From positions 24,244,298 through 24,308,297 of the forward strand of contig OW285189.1 of the NCBI GenBank assembly GCA_935421135.1: a DNA stretch of 64,000 bases, read 5' to 3'. Positions 24,401 through 36,836 of this stretch are shown piece by piece. The notes beneath the pieces are model-generated. The model was not told the DNA's origin. It was given only the letters and a program-made list of their open reading frames with translations, and made no database searches. Each line of letters begins with the position of its first letter. The first letter of the stretch is position 1. This DNA is from Bugulina stolonifera (lineage: Eukaryota; Bryozoa; Gymnolaemata; Cheilostomatida; Bugulidae). Both the position numbers and the translations under genes were made by a program.

Positions 24401-27400
24401 ATTCCCCATTATATTACAGCAAGAGACTTTAGCCACACACAAACACCAAATATGTATATACACCAATAAAGTATAACACCTACATACACCAATAAAGTAT
24501 AACACCTACATACACTAATAAAGTATAACACCTACATACACCAATCAAGTATAACACCTACATACACTAATAAAGTATAACACCTACATACACTAATAAA
24601 GTATAACACCTACATACACTAATAAAGGATAACACCTACATACACTAATAAAGTATAACACCTACATACACTAATAAAGTATAACACCTACATACACTAA
24701 TAAAGTATAACACCTACATACACTAATAAAGTATAACACCTACATACACTAATAAAGTATAACACCTACATACACTAATAAAGTATAACACCTACATACA
24801 CTAATAAAGTATAACACCTACATACACTAAAAAAGTATAACACATACATACACTAATAAAGTATAACACCTACATTGTCAAAATACTCCACAAGTTTTGG
24901 GTGTTTCTTTATAATCAGTTTAACAGCTTCCTTGTTCTTGTTGACTATAGCCATGAGGAGAATACTCTTACCGCACCTAAAGACAAGACAACTCCTGCCT
25001 ACATGGAAATACAATACTTGGGAATAAACCTAATGTTTCTCCAAGTTAAAGCTCTCACAGTGCTTTTAGTTCTCATAAAACATTCCCATCAGCAAATTAT
25101 TTTAAACCATTTTCCAATTCTGTGTTGTTTTCTTTTTACTGAAATCTCTACAATTTGATGAGGAGACAACTCCAAACCATCATGCTCCATATTTCTAAGT
25201 TGGCCACAAAACCAAAGTTGCTTTTAAAATAATGTATTACTATTGTTTACTATGATAGTACATGTTGCATGTAATCAACTCATCAATTCAGGATCTGTGA
25301 GTAGAGAGTAACATGTAATTTATACAAAATATCCAAACTTCTAGCCTGTCCACCGCTGTGAAATATTTACATGTATTAGGGTGGCTACCTGTTACGTGAA
25401 TAAACCACCCGCTTCAAATCTTTACTGGTGAGGAATCTCTTCAGCTGTACCATATCATTCCTATACATGCAGCTCCATAAACTGAACATCTGTGCCTGAA
25501 ATAATAGGACATGAGCATACTGGTTGATACGTGGACATGAACTAACACTTGGTTGAAGAGGTCAACACTTTATAGCAGGGGTTCCCAACCCAGAGTACAT
25601 GTACCCCTAGAGGTACACTTTAGAAATATAGGGGGTACAAAACAAGTTATCAACTTAATACATTTTTGACAGTGATTTTCGTTTATATTAATTATGAATT
25701 ATCATTATCTACATAATTATTACTGAACTGAACATGGAATGGCTCACTGTTGCAAATAAAGTTGAGCTAAACCAGTGTGAAAGCCATAAGACACTACAAT
25801 GGATGAAAGTTATCATTAAGTAATTGATAAATAAAAATTTCATTCCATACTCCATTTATTTACCCTTTTGATAAAGTATATAATACATGTAATATTAATC
25901 GAATTGAACCAAAGATATCCTTGATTAAACACAGTTTTACAGAGAGGTACGTTGTTTGTTACAAAAGGCTACAAAGGGGTACGTTGTTTGCTACATGACT
26001 GCCAAGGAGTACTTAGGCTAAAAAAGGTTAGGAACCCCTGCTTTATAGCCTTAGACTTTACTATTCAATTCATACCTGAATCTCGGGCACTGTTTGAAGA
26101 AACTTGATTACTTTAGAAGGTAGTTCTTTGCTGTCGGCCAACATGAAGAGGGTTCTACCATCGGATGTCTTCACATCATACAGATCATAGAGTTGTAGTA
26201 GCAGGTGCTCCAGTCTCTTTACATCTCCCTGTCTGGCAGCTTCTATCACAAAGTCATCCATCACCTGCTCAAAGTGTCAGTACAAACTCTATTATTAGCT
26301 GCTTGTCAATCTCCTAATAATGAGGAAACTAAAATGAAGCCTTTGTTCCTTGTTTATGACATACAACGTACGTTATACATGTAATTGTTATATTTACAGA
26401 ATAGTATTCAGCAGATGTATACTACATAATATCAACTAGTCAGGTTTTAAACAGGTAAAGTACAAGTGCACAACTCAAATCTTCCGACAAAGTATGTTAA
26501 ATCTACACATATATGTAGATTACATGTACATTGTAGGTTACCTGAACAAGTTCTGGCTTATTATTCTTCAAGGCCAATTCCCTAGCAGTGAGGGCATTGT
26601 TATCTCGTTCCTCAATAGGTACGTCAAGAGTTAGGAGCTTGGCTACAAACTGCGGAGGTAGGTTATACTTAACGCTTTCGTGTAGGAATGTCGTAGCATC
26701 TTCTGTCTTACATCGTAGATCGCCGTCCATCAATATCCTGAGGAGAACATTGACATCAGTTACTCTGGGTGTGCCGAGCAACGTCTGCAATATATAGAGA
26801 AAGGTGTGTAATATATAAAGAAGGGTGTGTAATATATAGAGAAGGGTGTGTAATATATAGAGAAAGGTGTATAATATATAGAGAAGGGTGTGTAATATAT
26901 AGAGAAGGGTGTGTAATATATAGAGAAAGGTGTATAATATATAGAGAAGGGTGTGTAATATATAGAGAAGGGTGTGTAATATATAGAGATGGGTGTGTAA
27001 TAGATATAGAAGGGTGTGTAATACAGCACAATGTGTGTAGTATATACAAGTACATGTAGAATAGCAAGAGTCATACATCATGTAGTGTAATATACATTGT
27101 AAAAAGCACCTGATAAAAGAGGGGTTTTACTGAGTTGGTCTCGGGTTGGTTGCTGTAGGAGTTGCACACGTCCGCATCAAATAAGAGAAGTTGATCTATG
27201 ACATCATAGTTGGACTGTTCCCATGTGGCTGCCACCAGGGGTTGTGGACAAACTGGGTAGTCGAAGGAGAGTTGATACGAGTGATCCATTGTGTCCACGT
27301 CAATACGCTTCTTACCTGTATATGTTATCATGAGGTTAACATAGGTGAGGAGTTATACCCCCCTGTTTGCTAGTGCGTAACAGAAAACATCAATATGACA

Positions 27401-29539
27401 TTATTACTTGTGAAAAAAGTGAACACAAAGATAAGAAAGTGACTCTCTTGGCTCGTGTGTGAAAATCTATCAGAGGTAACAGACGACAAGTGACTACCGC
27501 ATCACTACAACTACATGTAATTAGGTGGGTGGGTAAACCTACCTTCCTTGTGAATTCGCTTCATTTCATCAGGGAGCCCAGCTAAAGTAGCATGCACAAA
27601 CTCATTGGTCCAAAAGTATTTCTTGAGCAGCTCAGCCAGCAAAGCATCTTTGGCTCTCATCTGTGACACTTGTAGGAGGTTAAGTGGTTTACCTTTATCA
27701 TATATGTTGACTTTACACCAGCCTTTAAGTAGCTGTTCCACCTGATCCAGTGTTGGTCTCTGACTCCCATCAGCTGATACTAGACACTGGAGTCCTGTGT
27801 TAGATAAACACATGTATAAATTAGCATGTACATGTACGTGTAGTATGATACATATACATGTACATGTAGATGTATCACATTAGAGCTCACCCGGAGAGAG
27901 TTTCCTGTACCAGTGTAGTGTTTCTTTATATCCAGGTGGATGCTCAGCCTCTAGATACTGCTCTGCTGTTAACCCATGCTTATTGGTGATGGAGACATCA
28001 ATGCCATATCTACAACCATAACATTATAGGCTATTGTTATGTAGGCTACACACAACACAGTTACTGCTATCGTTGTTCTAATAGTATCATACAGATACTC
28101 TAATGATAGACCTATTGAAACCATATTACACCCTTGAACCTCACAGTGAACCTCACAGTGAACCTCCCAGAGAAACCACTAATATTATGGGTTATTGTAC
28201 TGAACACAGCAGTTGTAGCTGTAGTATATAATGTACAGCTACATCTATTCACACCAGTGTCATTTTAGTGTCTACCAGTAACCCCACAAAGTCCTCTCAC
28301 AGCAAACTGTTAGTATGCAGTACTCAGGTCATGTAGACCTACATGTACTGTTAAGCCTACATGTACATGTATGCTACATGTACATGATATAGCTGAAGCT
28401 ACATTTCAATATAATAATACTAAAGGAAAAGACTTGCCTCAGTAAAGCCAGTATAATCTTGTATGCACCTGGTTTCCTCATCAGTCTGTGTAATGCTGTC
28501 TCTTCCTCTTCCTTGTCTTGGGCTGAGACATCTATACCCACATAGCACAGCATATACACCACTGGCAGGGCCCTCGAATCACAAAACTTCTCATAGTTGT
28601 CTGCTATTAGGTGGAGATAACTCACGCCTACATAAAAGGACATGTGTACAAGTTACAGTGTAGATATCACTGGTAGTATGGTGTGAAAGTGTATTACAAA
28701 ATTATACAAGCATACCAATAGCTAATAATACAAGACTGGTTATGTATCAGACACTAAACATGCAAGTATAAATATATACAACAGTGTAGTGGTGTAGATG
28801 TGTATGGTAGAGTCAGATATAATAATATAATAATAATATAATATGTTCTTTCTATACGGACATGAGTGAACCAGTGAACTAACCACACAGATAGGCCTAA
28901 CTAAACTCTACAGATTTTATTATTATTTATTAGATATTAATTTATTCAACAGTAAGATATAGTCAGTACATTGTATCATCATTCTTATCTCAGTAGTTGC
29001 AACAATCAGGCAGGATTTACATGAATCCAAATCCATAGTGACTAGTAGGTTAATAGCTGGGTGACAGGTACAAGCTAAATGGCTTGTAATAGTTGTAGCT
29101 GTATTGGAGGAGGGGAGTGGATATTATGAGATAAGTCATGAATCCCAAATTTATAGAGTTCATATAAAATTCCAAGCAATAGTATCCACCGAGTTACAAT
29201 CTAGTGTAATGTAGACCTAGACTGTAATATAATATCATAACTTGACTATAGTCAGTTCTCATGCTATTAGACTGAGTACAGCAATATCCCATCATCTGAA
29301 TTTAGTAAAGGCTATAAACTACTAGTAGAGTAGCATAGTGGTATGGGCCTACCTGTATCTGAACAAACCATATGTACATTTTCATAGTTGGAGAATATGG
29401 CTTCTCTGACAGCGGCAGCAACCTTATCAACAGGAGATGATGTAATCAGCTGGTAGAGAGTCGAGTCTTCAAAGCTGCCGTCAGACGTCTGAGAGAGTAA
29501 ATGAGTAGCGTAACTCGCTCTCTTCTTTCCCACAACCAT
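21440..29539 (-). CDS. Ankyrin-repeat-like protein of unknown family, 802 residues
   Basis: Fourteen exons, read from high to low coordinates: 29539-29353, 28627-28438, 28009-27891, 27794-27543, 27315-27110, 26784-26542, 26264-26076, 25495-25389, 24976-24870, 24388-24294, 24048-23941, 22685-22542, 22355-22194, 21739-21440 (TGA). Phases are consistent. Ankyrin-like helix pairs are visible near residues 108-150 (ETALHRLMRKPGAYKIILAL then RYGIDVSITNKHGLTAEQYL), 300-400 (VNVLLRILMDGD..TTFLHESVKYNLP..ALTARELALKNNKPELVQ), 400-460 and 497-535 (GKSILLMAIVNKNKEAVKLI). Repeats are degenerate and lack the tight TPLH consensus. No signal peptide, membrane segment or catalytic domain is seen, so a cytosolic scaffold role is an inference. 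I do not recognise an orthologue. Intron 2 appears to be GC-AG. The start ATG opens the first supported exon; no 5'UTR intron was defined. Confidence 0.82.
21878..22133. repeat. 36-bp minisatellite in ankyrin-like intron 13
   Basis: Seven copies of a unit containing gcactatgggacacatacat then gtagtctgcacctagt, with tca/tcg and ccta/acta variants. It lies in intron 21740-22193. Confidence 0.93.
22722..22910. repeat. Irregular short tandem repeat
   Basis: Imperfect runs of words such as acagtaccacactgtatt, acagtataacaatgta and ccctaacacaatgta. It directly precedes the hAT-like element. Confidence 0.7.
22920..23904. mobile_element. hAT-like non-autonomous element with three internal ~200-bp tandem repeats
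   Basis: Ends are TAGTGCTGCCCGGT on the left and, inverted, TAGTGCTGGGCGGT on the right. It is flanked by an 8-bp duplication with one mismatch, agtaatac (22912-22919) and agtaatag (23905-23912), the size used by hAT transposases. Inside, three diverged copies (about 23085-23290, 23295-23490 and 23500-23720) share gaattcatgtta, aatttgatgtcatc, cttagctgcagccat and an end like gaaaatggccgccatt. No transposase ORF remains. It lies in ankyrin-like intron 11 (22686-23940). Confidence 0.72.
24450..24872. repeat. 26-bp minisatellite containing the exon-9 donor site of the ankyrin-like gene
   Basis: About 16 copies of tacactaataaagtataaca+cctaca. Read on the minus strand, each copy contains atgtag followed by gtgttatac, the same sequence that forms the exon 9/intron junction at 24870/24869. 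The array therefore begins inside the last bases of the exon and repeats the 5' splice site many times. Confidence 0.9.
25576..26040. mobile_element. hAT MITE with perfect 8-bp target-site duplication
   Basis: Terminal inverted repeats are CAGGGGTTCCCAACCC on the left and, inverted, CAGGGGTTCCTAACC on the right, typical of hAT/Charlie-like termini. It is flanked by a perfect 8-bp direct repeat ctttatag (25568-25575 and 26041-26048). Near the left end is a ggtac-rich subterminal repeat (agtacatgtaccc) and near the right end gaggtacgttgtttgttaca is repeated. 465 bp, no ORF, in ankyrin-like intron 7 (25496-26075). Confidence 0.92.
26789..27030. repeat. 21-bp minisatellite joined to the exon-6 acceptor of the ankyrin-like gene
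   Basis: About 11 copies of tatagagaagggtgtgtaata. On the minus strand each unit supplies a pyrimidine tract (cacccttctctata), and the unit nearest the exon provides the tract of the acceptor tctctatatattgcag before 26784. Confidence 0.93.
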
Positions 29540-29951
29540 CTTTCCACCACTGAATAAGCAGTAGGCAGGCAGTAACTATTAGGTAGCCTACTGGGTAGGT
29601 AGGTACTAGGTACTGGGTAGCTAGGTGCTACATGTATGTGCAGGTCCACTGTTTTATAAACACTCTATCTACAGAAAACACAATATTATACAATCATATA
29701 CACTTCGATGAACAAAACTTCTGTATCAAAAGGCCTGGCTCACACTAAACTGGGCCATAACTACTTTGTTGCTCATAAAAGTTGGTTCACGCTCAACTGT
29801 GTTTGCCAAAGCCAATTCAGGCTATATGTGAACACAACAATTCAGTTGTACAGACTTGATTCTTGTAGCAACAGGTACATATCTACAGTGTACATACTGA
29901 TACTGTAGCCTACTGTAACCTACTGTAACCTAGCGCTGCAAACAGTAAATA

Positions 29952-30139
29952 CAGTGAAACTTGCTCAATTCAAACTCCAAGGGACCGTCATAATCGGTTT
30001 GAATTAGGCCTGAGTTTGAATTGTAAGATCACTTCACTTAGTTGAAGTCATTATATAGTGCTTAGCAGGGACCAAGGCTAATAGTTTAAACTAACTAAGT
30101 TTTTGAATTATCCGAGGCTGAATTAAGCAAGTTCCACTG
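29952..30139. mobile_element. Tc1/mariner-pogo-type MITE with TA duplication
   Basis: The left end is CAGTGAAACTTGCTCAATTC and the inverted right end CAGTGGAACTTGCTTAATTC, then AAACTC/AGCCTC. TA flanks both ends (29950-29951 and 30140-30141). 188 bp with no ORF. The CAGT start and TA target are those of pogo/Tigger-like elements. Confidence 0.85.
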
Positions 30140-31276
30140 TAAGTCGATTTGCAGGTATAACACTCCTCTCCTCGTGATACACATTTCAGTTAGTAATACT
30201 AATACTAATACAACACAGTCATGTATTCTACTGTGTATACATAGCACATAGTACAGTAAGATACATGTACTGCATTTCACACTGTTTAGTTAGTTAAACC
30301 ACAATTCAAACATGTTATAACAATTAAACTACTAGTACATGCTACATGTACATGATTGCATGTACCCCATTTACAATGTATACAGCAGTGCTATGATTAT
30401 TGTTATTTACATGCATGTATGACATACTTACATATAAAATAATAGCTATACGAGTATGTATGTAGTGGTGCTACTGGTGGCAAATAACTGTCAGATATAA
30501 AACACCCATGTTATGTATGCACTTCCATATATTTTTGAGATAACTAAAATAATTATACCTAAAGCTATTCAGAATATATATATAATTCATGCTTCATTGG
30601 CTAGAGCAGTAACGAATGAAATGTGATTAATACTTGACAAACACATACACTGAGTAGTTAGCACAGCAATATTTATAATCCTTGCATAGTAAATAGTTGC
30701 AACACATCAACATCATCATGACAAGGCAGAAATATTTATTGAATATGTAAGTTATCCTTGGACCACCGTAGGCAATATACTAGCTGGACATTATTGGAAT
30801 TAGCCTTAGTAAACTCCAACCTTTCTACCTGCGAATAGCTCAACCTATAGCAAACCTGCCCATTGCAGCAAAGCTGAATGCAATACACAGGAGTTATGCA
30901 AATAGCAACACAATAAATTACTACATGTATGTGGTAAATGATAGAGTGTATAATACTACACCTATTATTAGCCCCTGGAGGTTCCACTGTGTTATAAATA
31001 TCTACAGAGCAGAGTACAAGCTATCTGGTACTCAGGGGAATTATCTTCACTATAATAATAATCTACACTGTAACTTTCAGAGGCTTTGTGTTACGGTGTC
31101 CTATCAACACCTCTAGTTGTACTTTTCTGTCGGTTTATAGTTCATGCCATCGGTTTATAGTTCATGCCATCGAATGCATCCTAGAACAATGGTTAGGCCC
31201 TACATATAATTATATTGTAATTAAAAATAACAAATATGTATACATGTATATGTATATTATGATGTACAGCAATATA

Positions 31277-31383
31277 GACACACTTTTACGATTTTATACT
31301 TTAAAACCCTAGCATCATCATCAGAGTATGATGATACGAGGATCAGTATCGAAATATAAGGTATAAAATCATAAAAATATGTC
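31277..31383. mobile_element. Small hairpin MITE flanked by TA
   Basis: The left arm gacacacttttacgatttta is matched by the reverse complement of the right arm, gacatatttttatgatttta. The inner parts also pair through atcatcatca/atgatgata. TA dinucleotides lie directly outside. 107 bp with no coding capacity; a very short Tc1/mariner-derived foldback is the best reading. Confidence 0.65.
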
Positions 31384-32912
31384 TAGTATTACTGTTTATC
31401 ATTAAACTATTAATCCACATCAACATGTATTAATTTAAGTTAATATAATCTAAAGATGAATACTACATTTATCACTCCTAGCTCTGGCCCCCATCCTACA
31501 TCTAGTGTTGAATAGTTGGCTAGCATATGCTGTCCAGGATGTTAAGAACGCCACTGCAGATACGTATGAATATAAAATCCCATACAAAGGTACTTCAAAG
31601 GCGAGTGAGATGAATACAACATACAGATATCCCAAAGGCTTCCATCGCAACGAGAACATTATTTGTCATGTATTAGTTGGATTGGAATCATATTATGGTA
31701 ACTCCTATTATAGACCTGTCACTGTTGGCCCCAACTTGAGCAAACATTGGGTAGATCCCTGCTATGGGAGGTAGTGTTTAGCACCTATGGGAGGTTATAG
31801 AGAAAAATTAGTGTGTAGCATCTTGACAGCTCACAAACAATCCCATGTTCCAGCCTGTAAGATTTTCACCATTGGGTCTTACACACTGCACAATGAGAAA
31901 CAGACCATCTAGCTCACTTTTACACATGTATAGTAGGTCTGCATGTTAAAACTGTGACCAGTTGACCAAATACCAATCTACATAGTGAGTGAAGTAGCAA
32001 TAGAGTATCATGAATAAATAGACCTCAATTTGTCAAATGCTTTGTTTGTGACCCAACAAGTTAATTCACAAACTCCACAAACCAAATAGAGTTAATAAGT
32101 CTTGACAACTGACTGACTTTCAGTATAAAATAACACATTTACATTAATACAAATATTATATTTATTTTGAATAATCTATTAACAGATATATATAATATTA
32201 TTATTATATTGAATTGTATTTATATTTGATCTGAAATTAACGATAATTTTATTATCTCTATTAACATTCATGTAGTTATAGTACAATTATTGTGATATCA
32301 TTTTATACTAATATAATATTCATAACATTCATTGTAATTGTTAAACAAGGCAAACCAAAAACGAATTGTTAATTTGAAATATTATGATTTACATTAATAT
32401 TAAAATACAACCATACACATTCTTATATTAGTGATACTGTGATGACGTGATCTCAAAGGGCTGACCCTGAACGAGACCTGATGCATAATCACACTAGGGC
32501 CCGAGCATAGGGGCCAACTGGTAATAAACAATAGGCCTATCCGGACACTGCACATGCACGCTAAATAAATAGCAAGATACAATATAGCAACATAAATTTT
32601 ATTCAGTAACAAGGTGGAAACAGACTAGCGAATATTTTCGCTGTGTTGGTAGCAAGTTTTGCCAGTGTGACGACGTTTTTCCCACTGGACAAAGCACTCT
32701 AGCAATGTGTGCTAAGGCAGTCAATCATTTTTAAATAGTACATCTGCTACGTGTAGCCTACATCACACTATAACAGCTACTCAATGTCAAATCTCTGTTT
32801 TACAGACAAAAGTGCAGAATGGAGTCAGTAAAAATTTTAGCATTATCGACAGCAAAGCGTAAAATATTAAACATGCCTGATATTGGGTGAACAGGGCGGT
32901 TTCACTTTATTT

Positions 32913-33809
32913 TGTGATGCCCTGCCGCTCCACCATTAATTCGCGGCGAATGCGTCCACCTTTACACTGTGTGATATCCCATTCACTTAGCCGTGCAAGC
33001 TAATAGATATAGCCTATATGATTACAATGGGGACTCCCCTTAATAAGAGGCATTAGCCACGCCTGAGCACTCACATTGCACTCAGTTATTAAACGCAGCC
33101 TCATATGAACCAGTACAATATCCGAATACGCATGAAGTCAACTGTTACAATTTTACAATTTAAAGACATACTTACTATGTGTATAGGGGGATATGACGTT
33201 GTATAGGGTCGACCCCAGCTCAGTCCATCTCAAGTGGGAGTGGCTTAAATGCCTATATGAGACTATTTTGTGTCTTTGCGACCTAAATTCCATTCACAGG
33301 CCAACTTGCTCAAGAATCCTCCGACACACTCCCGGCACAGTGTCACGAACACACCGGCCTGGACTCGATGCAAAACTCCTATTTTTGTGCAAGAAACTAG
33401 GAGCAGCTGGGGATGGTTTTCTCTGAACAAGCAAAATCCCAGGCCGAGAGCCAATTTGGCCTAGGCTAAGCAACCAGCTTTGGATTTCTATTTATGACTC
33501 AGGCTGGTCTAAAGACACTATAAAGAGTGCAGTCGTTCTTTTTTCGGTGAAAGCCTAGTTACCAATAAACTATTGAACAGGGCACATCCTTCTGACCTTG
33601 TTCATTCACTTACTAGATAGGTTTCTTCTGCCTACTCCACTACAGTACTGGGTATGTTCCAATGCCTGGTCCCCTATGTAGACTTAGACCCTTCGAGTCA
33701 AACCTCGTAAAATCCTCTTCAGCCTGGGAGGCGTCCTTGGGTATACGCAGAGCCGTTCCCAATCAACAGCTCTGGGTATACGTGGTGCAACGGCTGTGTG
33801 TTACCCACA
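32913..33809 (+). mobile_element. Candidate solo LTR, family 2
   Basis: The interval starts TGTGATGCC and ends ACCCACA. It has a TATA-like ctataaag at 33518 and an AATAAA at 33564-33569, the spacing seen in family 1, followed by a GC-richer U5-like stretch. The four flanking bases are attt and gttt, a one-mismatch match. Only one copy is visible here, so the ends are provisional. Confidence 0.4.
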
Positions 33810-34630
33810 GTTTATTTCATGAAATAGAATCTGAACACTAATAACTAATTAAAACAAACTATAAATAATATTTATGTTGTTATAGTTACTGTAGGCTAAT
33901 TGCTATAGTTACAATAATTAACCATATTTATATTATATGTTCAAAATTTAAATTACAAATAATTATAATATATAATGAGTATGACAACTTATAAAAATAT
34001 TAAGGGCCTAATAATTATTTTTCACAATTAAATATATACTTACGCTAAAATAAATAAATAAAATATCAAAATATTCAACACTAAATTTCACATCATAAGA
34101 GCACTGTGAAAGTAGAACATTCAAATTAAAATTCTCTGTTCTCTTCTGTGATTCACAGGACAGTGAGTTACATTGACATTCACTTTCAATCCCATACTAT
34201 TGTATGTTACAGCTGCTAACTTACGCTACACGCAAAAGAATTAGACTCGGTGATATTTAGATCTTTATCTATATCTTTAGATGAGTTTTGTTTTTTGGTA
34301 CTGATACAAATTACCATAGAACAATTTATACTCTTACTGGCTATGCAGATTTTCCGTTTCGCACATATACATGTATCTTGATATTTGGTATCCAATTACC
34401 ATTTTGATTCAATGAGCTCTAAGATAGCTGCATATCTTTAAAGCATCACGGGGGTCATAAATAACCCGAAGGAAGTACGATTGGAATTCCTTGTTTAGTA
34501 GGCTAATACCAGTTTCCGTTTGTGTTTTTGGTGTTGCAACAGATATTGAATATAAATTGTCTCATCGTGTTGCAATTATCATCTGTATTATTTTGATTTG
34601 ACCTTCTAGGAACAACATTGTGGCACAAAA

Positions 34631-36836
34631 ATGAGCAGAAACTTTGGTGAGAAATTAGAAGAACTGCATTTCCCATATTGTCGAGATGTTAGTCGCTTCA
34701 CCAAAGACCTCAAAGTAGGGCAAGGGACATTTGGAGAGGTATTCAAGGCAAGAGACAAGGAATCTGGAAAGCTTGTCGCATTGAAGAAAATTCTGATGGA
34801 AAACGAACGTGAAGGGTTTCCTATTACTGCCCTGCGGGAAATACGGATCCTGCAACTATTGAAAGATGAGAATGTCGTAAGGTTACAGGAAATATGTAGG
34901 ACAAAGGCATCTGCCGCTAACAGATATAAAAGTACATTTTTCTTGGTATTTGAGTTCTGTGACCATGATTTGGCAGGGCTTCTAAGTAATCCACATGTAA
35001 AGTTTGGCTTAGTGGAACAAAAGGAGATAATGAAGCAACTTTGCTCTGGACTGTTTTTTATTCACCGTAATAAGATATTGCACAGAGATATGAAGGCAGC
35101 AAATATTCTTATAACCAAAAAAGGTGTTCTCAAGCTAGCTGACTTCGGGTTGTCTCGGGCTTTTTATGCTCCTAATTCTAACCCAAGGTGAGTTTTAGAT
35201 AAATCTCACTAAATTACCGTAGCAATATATTCCTATTGACAACATGCTACGTGTAGGCCATTGTGGTGTTTTTTTCAAATTGTGGGCATAATTGTGTTTT
35301 AATATATATTTTTTCCTGCATGTAGGCCTACTTGATATATCACTCTTAGCCCAGCTCTCTTTTTAATTAATTTTATCAAGTCATAGTGAGTGTGTTTTCG
35401 ACAATACTTTTTGTATGTTATTACTTCTCAGTTGGGCCTGCAATGTAGGTATACAGTAGGTTATAGGCTAGAAGCATGTACCATGTATGCTACTGGAATT
35501 TATATCCTAGCATTATAGGTTTTAGGATGGAAAATGCTAAGCATACCTCTGCATTAAATAATAGGGTGTACAGGGTTATTCTGTTAGTTCTGTTACTCTA
35601 TATGTTGGGTGCAGTACTGAAATTTAGTTTGGTAGTTGGGCAATGGGGTTGAGAGCTCACTCAAAAGTGAATAAAAAGACCACTTCTCCTACTTTAAATG
35701 TTACTAAACAAAGGCCATGTCATTACTGTTTTCTCATCTCTCCTACCCCACCCTCCTGCAGGCTGCCAGCAAAAGATTATGAATTACTTACTACTGGGAT
35801 TCAAGCACTTTCTGTTTTATCCCTTAGATCAGTAGCTTGCTGGAAACTTGACTAGAAATTTTCTCTCGAATTGGTATTGCTTTGTATACATGCAATATGG
35901 CCTTACAGTGCCCAAAATGTAGCCTAATGTGTTATGGCGTCTAACTGCTAAGGCTATAGAAACACCCTGAAAAACCAGCAGGATAGCCTTGTGGTTTCAG
36001 CTGGTTACATCTGAAACTAGTTATTGATAGCAACAAGTAGACCTTAGTTATTTCTATTATATTACTGTATAATGTAAATGCAGTAGATAGTGTTGTGTTA
36101 TACATGTAGATACACCAATAGAGTGGTAACATTATGGTACCGCCCACCTGAGCTGCTCCTTGGCTCACGGTCTTATGGGCCACCAATAGATATGTGGGGT
36201 GCTGGTTGTATCATGGCAGAGCTTTGGACTAGAGCACCTATAATGCAGGTTAGTACACACATTACTATGCTAGCAGTTTAATACTCTAGTAAGATATATG
36301 TAATGCAGGTTATATGCTCTCTAAAGGTAGTGTATTCCTCATTCCTATCTAGTTCTTTATATACTATATACTCTATTTTACAGGGAGATGCTGAAACCAA
36401 ACAACTAATGCTCATAACACAGTTGTGTGGCCCAATAACCAATGAAGTGTGGCCTAATGTTGAACAAATGGAACTGTATAAAAAACTCGAGTTGCCCAAA
36501 GATGGTAAGAGACGAGTAAGGGAGCGACTAAAACCCTACGTCAAAGTTCCCCTCGCTATTGATCTCATTGACAGGTTCCTCACTCTGAATCCAGCTAAGC
36601 GAATGTCTGCAGACGACGCACTAGACCACACCTTCTTCTGGGAAGATCCAATGCCAAACAGGGAAGCCTTCGCTAAGATGCTCGCTACTCATACAAGTAG
36701 TATGTTTGAGTATTTAGCACCCAGACGGGCGCACCAGGGACACAACCCTCACCACCATAAGCATAACTCTCAGGCTACGACCAGTGGTGCTCCTACTCAA
36801 CAGAAACCAGGCCAACAGTTCGACAGAGTGTTCTAG
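34631..36836 (+). CDS. CDK9: Cyclin-dependent kinase 9 (P-TEFb catalytic subunit)
   Basis: Three exons: 34631-35187, 36110-36248 and 36384-36836 (TAG), giving 382 residues; human CDK9 has 372. CDK9 pairs with cyclin T in nuclear P-TEFb, which phosphorylates RNA polymerase II and negative elongation factors to release paused polymerase. All kinase landmarks are present: glycine loop GQGTFGEVF (residues ~30-38), lysine K52 in VALKK, the PITALRE helix (64-70) for which the kinase was first named, catalytic HRDMKAAN (151-158), DFG (171-173) and the T-loop threonine T193 in [12 protein letters not shown]. The C-terminus keeps DPMP, the SMFEYLAP motif and the final FDRVF (FERVF in human). The chosen ATG gives the usual short N-terminal extension with [16 protein letters not shown] lies at 37022-37027. 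Confidence 0.97.

Larger units (their letters stand above)
29540..34630. other. Head-to-head intergenic region between the ankyrin-like gene (-) and CDK9 (+)
   Basis: It contains a 188-bp MITE at 29952, a 107-bp hairpin element at 31277 and a candidate solo LTR at 32913-33809. A 20-bp word (cggtttatagttcatgccat) is duplicated at 31132-31172. The frames around 31450-31774 overlap on both strands and lack any family signature. The sequence cttctag just before 34612 looks like an acceptor and suggests CDK9 has a 5'UTR intron. Promoters were not identified. Confidence 0.5.

Noticed and set aside
26503..27081. Leu/Tyr/His repeat N-terminus on the minus-strand frame leading into the ankyrin-like exon
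   Set aside because: The repetitive part is the 21-bp minisatellite. The exon begins at the acceptor at 26785/26784.
31450..31774. Overlapping sense and antisense frames (89 and 69 residues) that look moderately protein-like
   Set aside because: No domain, no splice context and no supporting neighbour exon; both strands cannot be coding and neither has a signature.
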